Of a DNA stretch of 64,000 bases, positions 52,491 through 61,766 are shown in pieces. A program made the position numbers and the translations under genes. This DNA is from Verrucomicrobiota bacterium (GTDB lineage Bacteria > Verrucomicrobiota > Verrucomicrobiia > Limisphaerales > J093). Within the stretch, counting starts at the first letter, position 1, and each line of letters begins with the position of its first letter. The DNA lies in assembly GCA_016716505.1 (NCBI GenBank), contig JADJWF010000007.1:1-64000 (forward strand), in the 5' to 3' direction. The notes beneath the pieces were generated by a model. It was given only the letters and a program-made list of their open reading frames with translations, did no database searches and had not been told where the DNA came from.

Positions 52491-53969
52491 ATGACTCCTC
52501 ACCGCTCTTCCGGCCGCCGGCCCACAGCTTCTCGATCCCGAAACCTGTCGCGCCGCGCGTTTCTGGTCCGCACGGCGCTGACCAGCGGCGCCTTGGCGGG
52601 GGCGGGAATCGTGCCCGCCCGCGTGCTCGGCGCGGAAGGCACTCCGCCGCCAAGCGAGCGGGTGGGTGTGGGGTTGATCGGAGTGGGCGCGATGGGCCGG
52701 GGCCACCTGCGCCGGCTCGCCGGGGATCCGGGCTTCCGGTTGCTCGCCGTGTGCGAGGTGGACGCCCTTCGCCGGGAGGACGCGCGGGCCACGGTGGATC
52801 AGATTTACGCCGCCGACACGGCCAGCGGCGCCTACAAGGGCTGCGCCGCCTACAACGACTACCGTGACTTGCTCGCCCGGCCGGACATTGACGCAGTAGT
52901 CATCGCCACGCCCGATCACTGGCACGCGATTCAGTCCATAGACGCCGCGAAGGCCGGCAAGGACGTGTATTGCGAGAAGCCGATTTCGGTGACCATCCAG
53001 GAAGGCCGGCGCGTGGTGGAGGCGGTACGGCGGTACGGGCGCATCTTCCAGACCGGCACGCAATACCGCTCCATCCCTACCATCCGCGAGGTGGTGCAGT
53101 TCGTCCGCGAGGGCGGTCTGGGCAAAGTGAAACAGGTGTTCACCCAGCTTCACACCCTGGCGGGGTGGCTGGGGAATCCCCGTTGCCAGCCCTACCGGGC
53201 GGCGCTCCAGCCGGAAATCACCGGCCAGCTCTACACGCCGGTGGACTTTGCCCTGCCGGCGGAGCCGGTGCCGGCCGGCCTGGACTGGGAACTCTGGGTC
53301 GGCCCGGCTCCGTGGCGGCCGTACAACCGGCTGTACCACGAGAATCCCTCGCCCGGCGTGGTGCCGTGGTCGGTGGATGTCGCCTTCGGCGTGACCTCCA
53401 GCACCTGGTTTCTTTCCCACGCGGCCGATGTGATCCAGTACGCCCTCGGCGTCGAGAACAGCGGGCCGGTCGAGATCATTCATCCGGCGGCGGGACAGTT
53501 CCCCACGCTCACGATGCGGTACGCGAACGGGACGCTGCTCCACTTCATCCAGGACTGGCCGCAGGTAAAGTCGCTGTACCCCGGCGCGGTACCGGAGGAC
53601 GCCCGCCTTGCCGGCATGTTCGGCGGACTGTTTGTCGGCGAGCGCGGTTGGATTACCTCCATGACCGGCGGTGGCCCAATTGAAGCGGGTCCGGCCGGAC
53701 TGCTGGAGGAAATGAAGCTCAGGACCCGCGAGGTCAACGTGGGCGCCAATGATCACCACGGCAATTGGCTCAAGTGCGTGCGCGCCCGAACCGCGCCCTA
53801 TTGCCCGGAGGAGCTCGGCCACCGCACCTCCTCGATCGGCATCCTGACGAACATCGCATTCTGGACCGGGCAATCCCTGCGCTGGGATCCCGCGCGCGAG
53901 GAATTCGCCGGCTGCGACGCCGCCAACCGACTGCGCGCGCGCGCGCCCCGTCCGCCGTGGCGGATTTAG
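52491..53969 (+). CDS. Tat-exported Gfo/Idh/MocA-family oxidoreductase
   Basis: 492 residues from ATG 52491. A twin-arginine signal (SRNLSRRAFLVRTALTSGAL, then AGAGIVPARVLGAE) precedes an NAD(P)-binding fold VGVGLIGVGAMGRGHLRRLA, the DAVVIATPDHWHAIQSIDAA segment and the YCEKPISVTIQEGRRVVEAV motif (Glu-Lys-Pro signature). The second domain includes QTGTQYRSIPTIREVVQFVR and VDVAFGVTSSTWFLSHAADV. This type of exported oxidoreductase is abundant in Planctomycetes and Verrucomicrobia and is thought to act on sugars or inositols in the periplasm; the cofactor is usually tightly bound. The substrate is unknown. It stands alone between the HEAT genes and nuoA. Confidence 0.88.
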   Translation: MTPHRSSGRRPTASRSRNLSRRAFLVRTALTSGALAGAGIVPARVLGAEGTPPPSERVGVGLIGVGAMGRGHLRRLAGDPGFRLLAVCEVDALRREDARATVDQIYAADTASGAYKGCAAYNDYRDLLARPDIDAVVIATPDHWHAIQSIDAAKAGKDVYCEKPISVTIQEGRRVVEAVRRYGRIFQTGTQYRSIPTIREVVQFVREGGLGKVKQVFTQLHTLAGWLGNPRCQPYRAALQPEITGQLYTPVDFALPAEPVPAGLDWELWVGPAPWRPYNRLYHENPSPGVVPWSVDVAFGVTSSTWFLSHAADVIQYALGVENSGPVEIIHPAAGQFPTLTMRYANGTLLHFIQDWPQVKSLYPGAVPEDARLAGMFGGLFVGERGWITSMTGGGPIEAGPAGLLEEMKLRTREVNVGANDHHGNWLKCVRARTAPYCPEELGHRTSSIGILTNIAFWTGQSLRWDPAREEFAGCDAANRLRARAPRPPWRI

Positions 53970-54261
53970 CGTGCCCGCTTCAGCACGAGTTTGGTCCGCG
54001 GGTGATCAGTGCCGTCTGGGTGGGAGGCGGCCCGAGTTTTGGCACCCTGGACGCGCTCTGCGCCTCGCGCCCCATTTGCCTTGGTGGCGTGCGGTGCCGA
54101 GCCGGTGGCGTTGACTACCCCGGGCGACAGGCGTTCGTCCAACCGCCCGCCGCTGCACCCGCGATGTTCGCGCCACGCACCCCTGCAGTCGCGGCGGGAT
54201 GCTTGTTTCTTGACCGGGAGCGGCGACGGTTGACACCTTGCGGATCGGCAGGGCGACCAAC
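53970..54261. promoter_or_regulatory. Intergenic region before the nuo cluster
   Basis: About 290 bp without a gene, expected to carry the nuoABCD promoter. Two TTGAC hexamers (TTGACC near 54213 and TTGACA near 54231) are visible 17-18 bp apart, but neither has an AT-rich -10 at the normal distance in the GC-rich sequence that follows, so the start site cannot be placed. Confidence 0.25.
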
Positions 54262-54639
54262 ATGACCGAGCAAACGCAGTCGTATCTCTTCCTGGCGGTT
54301 CTCCTGGGGGTGGCGGTGGCCTTCCCACTGGTCATGCTGGGCTTGGCGAGGCTCTGGGCCACCGTGTACTCGCCGGCCAAACCCGGTCCCGCCAAAGCTG
54401 CGCCTTACGAGTGCGGCCTCGAATCCACCGGCGACGCCTGGGTGCAGTTGCGCAGCGGCTACTATCTGTACGCCATCGTCTTTCTGATCTTCGACGTGGA
54501 AGCGCTGTTTCTCCTGCCCTTCGCGGTCGCGTTCACCAGTCTGCCCGTCGGGGCCTTCGTGGCGATCCTGGTCTTCCTGCTCTTGCTGGTGGAGGGTCTG
54601 GTGTGGGCCTGGCAGAAGGGCGTTCTCGAGTGGAACTGA
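54262..54639 (+). CDS. nuoA: NADH-quinone oxidoreductase subunit A
   Basis: 125 residues with three membrane helices: SYLFLAVLLGVAVAFPLVML, YYLYAIVFLIFDVEALFLLP and VGAFVAILVFLLLLVEGLVW. The family signature PYECGLESTGDAWVQLRSGY lies in the first loop. It is the first gene of a nuoABCD cluster, followed 26 bp later by nuoB. Part of the membrane/Q-site region of Complex I. Confidence 0.95.
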   Translation: MTEQTQSYLFLAVLLGVAVAFPLVMLGLARLWATVYSPAKPGPAKAAPYECGLESTGDAWVQLRSGYYLYAIVFLIFDVEALFLLPFAVAFTSLPVGAFVAILVFLLLLVEGLVWAWQKGVLEWN

Positions 54640-54665
54640 CCTCCGACCACCGCACCGCTCCCGCC

Positions 54666-55280
54666 ATGGATGAAGGTCTTCGCAGCGAACTCAGCAAGCA
54701 AGGGGTGTTCACCACGACGCTCCAGGAGCTCTATAACTGGGGCCGCAGCAACTCGGTCTGGCCCCTGAATTTCGGCCTGGCCTGCTGCGCCATCGAGATG
54801 ATCGCCGCCTCCATGGCGCGGTTCGACATCTCGCGCTTCGGCTCGGAGGTTTTCCGCCCCTCGCCCCGGCAGGCCGATCTGATGATCGTGGCCGGCACGG
54901 TGACCAAGAAGATGGCGCCGCTGGTGGTGCGGCTGTACAACCAGATGCCCGCGCCGAAGTACGTAATTGCCATGGGGGCGTGCGCGATCAGCGGCGGGCC
55001 CTTCAAGCAGGGCTACAACGTCCTCAAGGGCATTGACCGGTACCTGCCGGTGGACGTCCACATTCCTGGTTGTCCACCCCGGCCGGAGGCGTTGTTGCAC
55101 GCGCTGATCACGCTCCAGGAGAAGATGCGCGGGGAACCGTTGGCCGGTCCGGCGCCGGCGCGGCATGCCGACCCGGCGGCGCCCGGCGAATATCCGGTGC
55201 CCGCCTATGGGCCTTACGATCTGACTCCCGCAAAGAACGAGGAACTCTGGCGGCCGGCGCCGCTCCCCCGGGGCGAGTAA
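54666..55280 (+). CDS. nuoB: NADH-quinone oxidoreductase subunit B
   Basis: 204 residues from ATG 54666 (a GTG at 54630 overlapping nuoA is possible but adds a non-homologous leader). NuoB signatures: SVWPLNFGLACCAIEMIAAS with the tandem cysteines that bind cluster N2, FRPSPRQADLMIVAGTVTKK, GACAISGGPFKQGYNVLKG and VDVHIPGCPPRPEALLHALI. It has about 40 extra residues at the C-terminus (Pro/Ala-rich). Second gene of nuoABCD. Confidence 0.95.
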   Translation: MDEGLRSELSKQGVFTTTLQELYNWGRSNSVWPLNFGLACCAIEMIAASMARFDISRFGSEVFRPSPRQADLMIVAGTVTKKMAPLVVRLYNQMPAPKYVIAMGACAISGGPFKQGYNVLKGIDRYLPVDVHIPGCPPRPEALLHALITLQEKMRGEPLAGPAPARHADPAAPGEYPVPAYGPYDLTPAKNEELWRPAPLPRGE

Positions 55281-55304
55281 TCCGTCCCTCTGCCCGCCTG
55301 ACGA

Positions 55305-55940
55305 ATGGATTCGCCCGAACAGATCAAGGCGCGCGTGGAAGCGGCACTGCCCGGTGTCCAGCTCGAGTTGCGGTTGAATCCGGCGGTTCCCGCCGAGAGT
55401 TCTTTGGTCGTTGCGCCCGCACACGCCGTCGCGGTGGCGAGGTTCCTCCGCGATGATCCGGCCTTGCGACTGGACTACTGCTCAAACGTCACCGGCGTGG
55501 ACTGGCTTGACGCGACGGTGAAGGAAAAGGTGAAGACACGCCGGCTGGTGGCGGGCGAAGAACAGGAGGTCGAGGAGACAATCGAGCGCAAACGCCCGGG
55601 GTACCTCGAAGTGGTGTATCACCTGTATTCGGTGGCGTTGCGCCATGGGCCGGTCGTGCTGCGCCAACGCACGCGCAACCGGTTCGAGGCGGTCCAGGTC
55701 GCTTCGCTCACCCCGGTGTGGCGGAGTTGCGAGTTCCAGGAGCGCGAGGTGTTTGACCTGTTTGGTGTCGTTTTTCACGGCCACCCGGACCTGCGCCGCA
55801 TCCTGATGTGGGACCAGTTCCAGGATTTCCCGATGCGGAAGGACTACGTGGAGCCGGACGACTACGAGTACGAGCCGACGCCGCATGACGAGATCCTCGA
55901 CAAGGCGCGGCGGCACTATCCGACCGGAGGGACCGCATGA
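55305..55940 (+). CDS. nuoC: NADH-quinone oxidoreductase subunit C
   Basis: 211 residues from ATG 55305. The 30-kDa subunit motifs are RLDYCSNVTGVDW, YHLYSVALRHGPVVLRQRTR, then the signature REVFDLFGVVFHGHPDLRRI and MWDQFQDFPMRKDYVEPDDY. It has an unusual insert of charged residues after VTGVDWLDA (KEKVKTRRLVAGEEQEVEET), roughly residues 70-95, absent from E. coli NuoC. It overlaps nuoD by 4 bp (ATGA), indicating coupled translation. Confidence 0.93.
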   Translation: MDSPEQIKARVEAALPGVQLELRLNPAVPAESSLVVAPAHAVAVARFLRDDPALRLDYCSNVTGVDWLDATVKEKVKTRRLVAGEEQEVEETIERKRPGYLEVVYHLYSVALRHGPVVLRQRTRNRFEAVQVASLTPVWRSCEFQEREVFDLFGVVFHGHPDLRRILMWDQFQDFPMRKDYVEPDDYEYEPTPHDEILDKARRHYPTGGTA

Positions 55941-57187
55941 AGCGGGAGGCGGACGAGCAGGGATTGATCGGCGCGCTGTCCACGGGGGACATTTCGCCGG
56001 ACCAACCGGCCTGGCACATCGCCTCTCCTCAGCCACTCCCGGCGCCCTACGAACTCAAGCCCATGCCCTCGGGCACCGCCGGTCTCGAGGGCGAGGTGAT
56101 CGAGGTCAGCATCGGACCCCATCATCCCTCCACGCATGGCGTGTTCAGAATGGATGTCGTGCTTGACGGCGAGCGGGTGCTGCGACTCAAGCCGGTTTTC
56201 GGCTACCTGCATCGCAATCACGAGAAACTCGGCGAGCAGGGCACCTACCTCTCCGCCATGCCGTTCACCGACCGGCTGGACTACTTCTGTTCGCTGACCA
56301 ACAACTGGGCCTACGCGCTCGCGGTCGAGAAGCTGGCCGGACTGAACGTTCCCGAGCGGGCCCAATATCTGCGGGTCATCACCGCGGAGCTCACGCGGGT
56401 GCTGAATCACGCCTGCATGATTGGATTCCTGCTGCAGGAACTGGGCGCGATGGGCACGCCGCTGATGTACGCCTTCCGCGAGCGCGAGAAGATCCTCGAT
56501 CTGTTCGAAGCGCTCACCGGGTCGCGGATGATGTGCAACTACCTCCGCTTCGGCGGCTGCCGCTGCGACCTGCCTCCCGGCTGGGCCGAACAATGCACCC
56601 GGGTGGTGGAGGGACTGCCCCGTTTCTTCGATGAGTTCGAACGGTTGCTGGCGACCAACGAAATCATCATGGCCCGCACACAGGGCATTGGTGTGCTGCC
56701 CGCTGACCTGGCGATCAGTGCCGGCGTGAGCGGTCCCGGCCTGCGGGCCAGCGGCGTCAACTACGATGTCCGCAAGGTGGACGGCTACGGGATTTACCCC
56801 CGCTTCGAATTTGGCGTGCCGCTGGGCGAGCATGGCGACGTGTACGACCGCTACATGATGCGGATGCTCGAAATGCGCGAGTCGGTGAAAATCCTCCAGC
56901 AGGCGTTGCGCGATCTACCGACGGGCCCGGTGATTGATCCCAAGGCCAAGCTGCGGAATTTCCGTCCTCCCGCGGGCGAAGCCTACGGCCGGCTGGAGGC
57001 GCCCAAGGGCGAGCTGGGCTTCTACCTGATCAGCGATGGCGGGCCGAGCCCGTACCGTTACCGCATCCGCCCGCCCAGCTTCATCAATCTCACCGTCCTC
57101 GAGGACATGTGCATCGGCCACACGCTCATGGATGCGGTGGCGATCCTCGGCAGCGTGGACATCGTGATGGGGGAAGTGGACCGCTGA
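55937..57187 (+). CDS. nuoD: NADH-quinone oxidoreductase subunit D
   Basis: 416 residues from ATG 55937, the 49-kDa quinone-site subunit. Signatures are IGPHHPSTHGVFRMDVVLDG, YLHRNHEKLGEQGTYLSAMP, TDRLDYFCSLTNNWAYALAV, then GSRMMCNYLRFGGCRCDLPP and RIRPPSFINLTVLEDMC with GHTLMDAVAILGSVDIVMGE at the end. The first 55 residues are an extra extension. It is the last of the four-gene nuo cluster; the other ten subunits are not here, and it is convergent with the TauE/SafE gene. Confidence 0.96.
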   Translation: MKREADEQGLIGALSTGDISPDQPAWHIASPQPLPAPYELKPMPSGTAGLEGEVIEVSIGPHHPSTHGVFRMDVVLDGERVLRLKPVFGYLHRNHEKLGEQGTYLSAMPFTDRLDYFCSLTNNWAYALAVEKLAGLNVPERAQYLRVITAELTRVLNHACMIGFLLQELGAMGTPLMYAFREREKILDLFEALTGSRMMCNYLRFGGCRCDLPPGWAEQCTRVVEGLPRFFDEFERLLATNEIIMARTQGIGVLPADLAISAGVSGPGLRASGVNYDVRKVDGYGIYPRFEFGVPLGEHGDVYDRYMMRMLEMRESVKILQQALRDLPTGPVIDPKAKLRNFRPPAGEAYGRLEAPKGELGFYLISDGGPSPYRYRIRPPSFINLTVLEDMCIGHTLMDAVAILGSVDIVMGEVDR

Positions 57188-57214
57188 AGCCGGCAGCGGG
57201 ACGGCGCGGTGTCG

Positions 57215-58003
57215 CTATTTCGGCGCGGCGAAAAGCACGTCGTAGCCGAACCGTCCGATCATCGCCGTTACCATCACCAGGAAGAACCCCCGCACAAAGC
57301 GATTCCCCTGGCGGAGCGCCAGTCGGGAACCGGTCACCGAACCCAGGACGTTGCACACGGCCATCGGAACGGCGAACCGCCACAGCACGTGGTCCGTGGC
57401 GGCGAAGTACGCGACGGCGGACAGATTGGTGGCGACGTTGATCACCTTGGCGCTGGCCGAAGCCGTCAGAAAGTCGAAGCCGAACAACCCGATGAAGGCA
57501 AAAATCAGAAAGCTGCCGGTGCCCGGGCCAAAGAAGCCGTCGTAGAACCCGATCACAGCGCCCGTCAGGATCCCGAACAGCCGCTCCCGACTCGCGGTGA
57601 AGGCCGGGGCGTGCAGCCGGCCAAAGTCCTTCCGGATGAACGTGTACACCGCGACCGCCACCAGCAGCGCGAGGACCAGGGGGCGCAGGAATTCCGGCTT
57701 GAGCAGGGTCACCACCCGGGCCCCGCAGAAGGAAAAGACGAAGGCGCTGACCGCCGCGGGCAGGAGCGACGCCCAGTTCAGACGGATACGCCGGGCATAC
57801 TGGACCACCGCCATGCCCGTGCCGCAGAACGACGAGAATTTGTTCGTGCCGAGCACCGCCGCGACCACGGCAGCGTCGCCCGGCGGGAGAAACAGGAAGA
57901 GGGCGGGGATTTGAATCAGCCCACCCCCGCCCACCACCGCATCTACCAGTCCGGCGAGGAAGGCGAAAGCTCCGAGCACGACGGTGTGGCCAAGGTCAGC
58001 CAT
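57215..58003 (-). CDS. TauE/SafE-family anion permease
   Basis: 262 residues from ATG 58003 with seven to eight membrane helices, for example VVLGAFAFLAGLVDAVVGGG, then PPGDAAVVAAVLGTNKFSSF and VIGFYDGFFGPGTGSFLIFA. The two inverted repeats each with 'AVVGGGGLIQIP' / 'FYDGFFGPGTG' are the family hallmark. Members export or import sulfite, sulfoacetate or other organic anions; the substrate cannot be told. It is convergent with nuoD at 28 bp, and about 100 bp downstream of the helicase gene on the same strand. Confidence 0.9.
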   Translation of the reverse strand: MADLGHTVVLGAFAFLAGLVDAVVGGGGLIQIPALFLFLPPGDAAVVAAVLGTNKFSSFCGTGMAVVQYARRIRLNWASLLPAAVSAFVFSFCGARVVTLLKPEFLRPLVLALLVAVAVYTFIRKDFGRLHAPAFTASRERLFGILTGAVIGFYDGFFGPGTGSFLIFAFIGLFGFDFLTASASAKVINVATNLSAVAYFAATDHVLWRFAVPMAVCNVLGSVTGSRLALRQGNRFVRGFFLVMVTAMIGRFGYDVLFAAPK

Positions 58004-58102
58004 GGCTCAGGAATGAAAGGGGGCTGCGGAACTCCTGACCCGGACAGGCGCGCTTCGATCAACCTCCCGGGAGCGTCGCGCCCCGTTCGTGCGGGCGCTG
58101 CC

Positions 58103-59341
<1,239 letters not shown>

Positions 59342-59425
59342 GGCGGCAGCTTAACGATTTGGGGTCGTCCCCGGCCAGCCCTTTCTCGGTTTGACCGGGG
59401 GCAGATCCGGTCTATCCAGAGGCCC

Positions 59426-59854
59426 ATGCCGAAACAACACTGGCTGGTCAAGCAAGAGCCCGACGACTACGCGTGGGACCGGCTGGTCGAGGACGGGACG
59501 ACCGCCTGGACCGGCATCCGAAACTTTCAGGCGCGCAATCACCTCCGCGCCATGAAGGTGGGTGACGACGTGCTGTACTACCACACCGGGGACGAAAAGC
59601 AGGTGGTCGGCCTGGCCCGGGTCGAACGGGCGGCCTATCCCGATCCCACCGCCAGCGAAGGCGATTGGTCCTGCGTGGACCTGGCGGCCGTGAAGCCGCT
59701 GCCCCGCCCCGTTACGCTGGGCGAACTGAAGCAGGACGAGGTATTCCGCGATCTCGCCCTGCTCCGCCAACCCCGTTTGTCAGTAATGCCGGTGACCGAG
59801 GCCCAATTCCGTCGAATCATCGCATTGGCCAACCGCGCGCCGGGCAGGGCATGA
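59426..59854 (+). CDS. EVE-domain protein
   Basis: 142 residues from ATG 59426, the whole length being one EVE (PUA-like) domain: MPKQHWLVKQEPDDYAWDRL, then TTAWTGIRNFQARNHLRAMK, VGDDVLYYHTGDEKQVVGLA and the ending VMPVTEAQFRRIIALAN. The domain has a basic pocket that binds modified nucleotides (for example modified cytosines) in related proteins; the role in bacteria is largely unknown. It is transcribed alone, divergent from an RNA helicase gene, which is a mild hint of an RNA-related role. Confidence 0.9.
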   Translation: MPKQHWLVKQEPDDYAWDRLVEDGTTAWTGIRNFQARNHLRAMKVGDDVLYYHTGDEKQVVGLARVERAAYPDPTASEGDWSCVDLAAVKPLPRPVTLGELKQDEVFRDLALLRQPRLSVMPVTEAQFRRIIALANRAPGRA

Positions 59855-60027
59855 CGCCCGTTGGCTGCCGTGCGGCCGCTTGACGACGGCTGACTTCGAT
59901 CCGCCGGCCCGTGTTGCCGACCCCACCGCAACCGGCGGATTTGGAAATGGCTTCACCGTCGCTTGGTGTCTCGAGGGCCGCCCAAACGGTCTGGTCCAGC
60001 GCGGTTCGTCGAGCTGGCGGCCTTGGA

Positions 60028-61635
60028 TTACGCCTTGGCGCTGACGTTCAGCAGGTCCACGCCCAACTTGCGGAGCGCGTAGCCGCATTCCTTCAGGTAG
60101 TCGCCGTAGCTGAGCATCCAGTGGAAGCCTTTCATTTCCTCCAGCAACTTCTGGCCGTCGCCTTGAATCCTCACGTCAATTTGCGAACGGCAGATTTCAA
60201 GGAACGGATTGCCGACGATCGTACCGGCAAAGCCCACCCACTTCTGACAGTTGAAGTCGGGGACGAGGTTGGTGGTGATCTGGCCCAGCTTCATTTCGAC
60301 CTTCGGCGCGGCGCCGTAATCGGACTCGAAGTGCGTGAGGATGCGCGCCTTTTCCAGTCGCTTCCCGTCCATCCGCCGCGGCGCGGTGCAGTGGGCGAGC
60401 GTGACGATGCCGTCGTGCGGCGTGGTCGGGTCGTTCAGGAACACCGGCTTGCCGGAGATGTAATGCAACAGGATGCCGGACGGGATCACGACGAAGTCCG
60501 ATTCGCAGAAGAGGAGGTAGCCGTCGTCGTTGAGCAGGCTCAACGTGAGGCAGGCGGTGGTCTTGGACATGCCCATGATGGTGCCCATGCAGTGGTTCAC
60601 CGTGAGGGCGTCGGTCTGATGCTGCTCCATTACGTCGAGGAAGACCTCACGCAGGACAAAGGCGTTGGTGACGAACTGACGGGTGGTCTCGAGCTTGACC
60701 CCGGCCTTGCCGAGGTACGCCCTTGCGGCCTGCTCGCAGCCGGCCACCAACGCGCTGTCCTGGTAGGCCGCGGCCAGCCGGGGCTCGAGGTCTTTATACG
60801 GGTAATCCACCAAGTCGAGCTTCCACAGTTCGCGTGCGATTCGCGGCGCTTTCTGCCCCCCTTCGCCCCAGCCCCCCGCTCCGCCGATGCAGACCACGCG
60901 CTTGCCTAGCGTGCTGTTGAGCCCGTGCAACGCGCGCAGTTTCCAGAGCATCTCGTCGTAGCTGTCTGTGATCACGTCATGCACGTCCATGCCGGGCTGG
61001 CCGAACTCGTCCACCATCTTGCGCAGGAATCGTGGATGCACGATTTCGTACCAAAGATAGGCCGGACCTGGGAGGTGGCGGACGAACATGAGGTTGAAGC
61101 GATCCTTGCGGGTGAGTGTTTCCAGGATGTCCAACCAGCCGCCAGCGGCGTACATGAGCATGACGTCGTAGTCGCCCTGAGCGATGGTGGCCGCCTGTTC
61201 GACGGTTTTAGCCAGCAACACCGGCCGCACTTCGAGCGGGAATTCCGCCCGGGCGGCCAGCTTCTTCAACTCGCCCGTGATGCGCGCCTGTTCCTGTTGG
61301 GCCGCTTCGTCGGTCTGGATGCCGCCCCAGTTGCGCCAACTGGTGGCCTCCTGCCGGCGCGGCGTCTCGTAGGTGAGCACGGGCTGGACGCGCAACGGTT
61401 TGCGGCTGATCGGGGCACGGCTCTTCACCGGGCAGCATGCCTCGGCCTCCGCCCCGGAGAGCGAGGGCAGCGTAAGCGACAACGCCGCCAGACCGCCGAC
61501 GGTGCCCAAGAATCCGCGCCGGCTGACGCTTGGCAGTTCGAAGGACGGCAGCTCATGGGGAATCGGCGCGGCGAGGCGCCGGGTGGCGGTGCAGCAACCG
61601 CAGTTGCAGCCCGTGGGAGAAGGATGATCGTTCAT
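60028..61635 (-). CDS. Tat-exported L-fucose/L-arabinose isomerase-like protein with Cys-rich N-terminus
   Basis: 535 residues from ATG 61635. The N-terminus MNDHPSPTGCNCGCCTATRR has four cysteines within six residues, then a twin-arginine signal (LPSVSRRGFLGTVGGLAALS). The mature part resembles L-fucose/L-arabinose isomerase-type folds: ALTVNHCMGTIMGMSKTTAC, LNDDGYLLFCESDFVVIPSG and the C-terminal VPDFNCQKWVGFAGTIVGNP. True isomerases are cytoplasmic and have no signal, so an exported member is unusual. Metal ligands of the classical enzymes could not be confirmed by eye. The substrate is unknown. It is divergent from the HAD-CPBP gene. Confidence 0.8.
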   Translation of the reverse strand: MNDHPSPTGCNCGCCTATRRLAAPIPHELPSFELPSVSRRGFLGTVGGLAALSLTLPSLSGAEAEACCPVKSRAPISRKPLRVQPVLTYETPRRQEATSWRNWGGIQTDEAAQQEQARITGELKKLAARAEFPLEVRPVLLAKTVEQAATIAQGDYDVMLMYAAGGWLDILETLTRKDRFNLMFVRHLPGPAYLWYEIVHPRFLRKMVDEFGQPGMDVHDVITDSYDEMLWKLRALHGLNSTLGKRVVCIGGAGGWGEGGQKAPRIARELWKLDLVDYPYKDLEPRLAAAYQDSALVAGCEQAARAYLGKAGVKLETTRQFVTNAFVLREVFLDVMEQHQTDALTVNHCMGTIMGMSKTTACLTLSLLNDDGYLLFCESDFVVIPSGILLHYISGKPVFLNDPTTPHDGIVTLAHCTAPRRMDGKRLEKARILTHFESDYGAAPKVEMKLGQITTNLVPDFNCQKWVGFAGTIVGNPFLEICRSQIDVRIQGDGQKLLEEMKGFHWMLSYGDYLKECGYALRKLGVDLLNVSAKA

Positions 61636-61766
61636 GCTTGAAACAGGATTGTGACCGCGTTCTCCGCGCCGACCGGGCGAGGCGAGCAGCGGCCGTTGGC
61701 AGGCATTCCTAACGCCGCGGCGGGCCGGTGACTTGACTTGGCTCAAACTTCCCCCACGCTCGGCGA

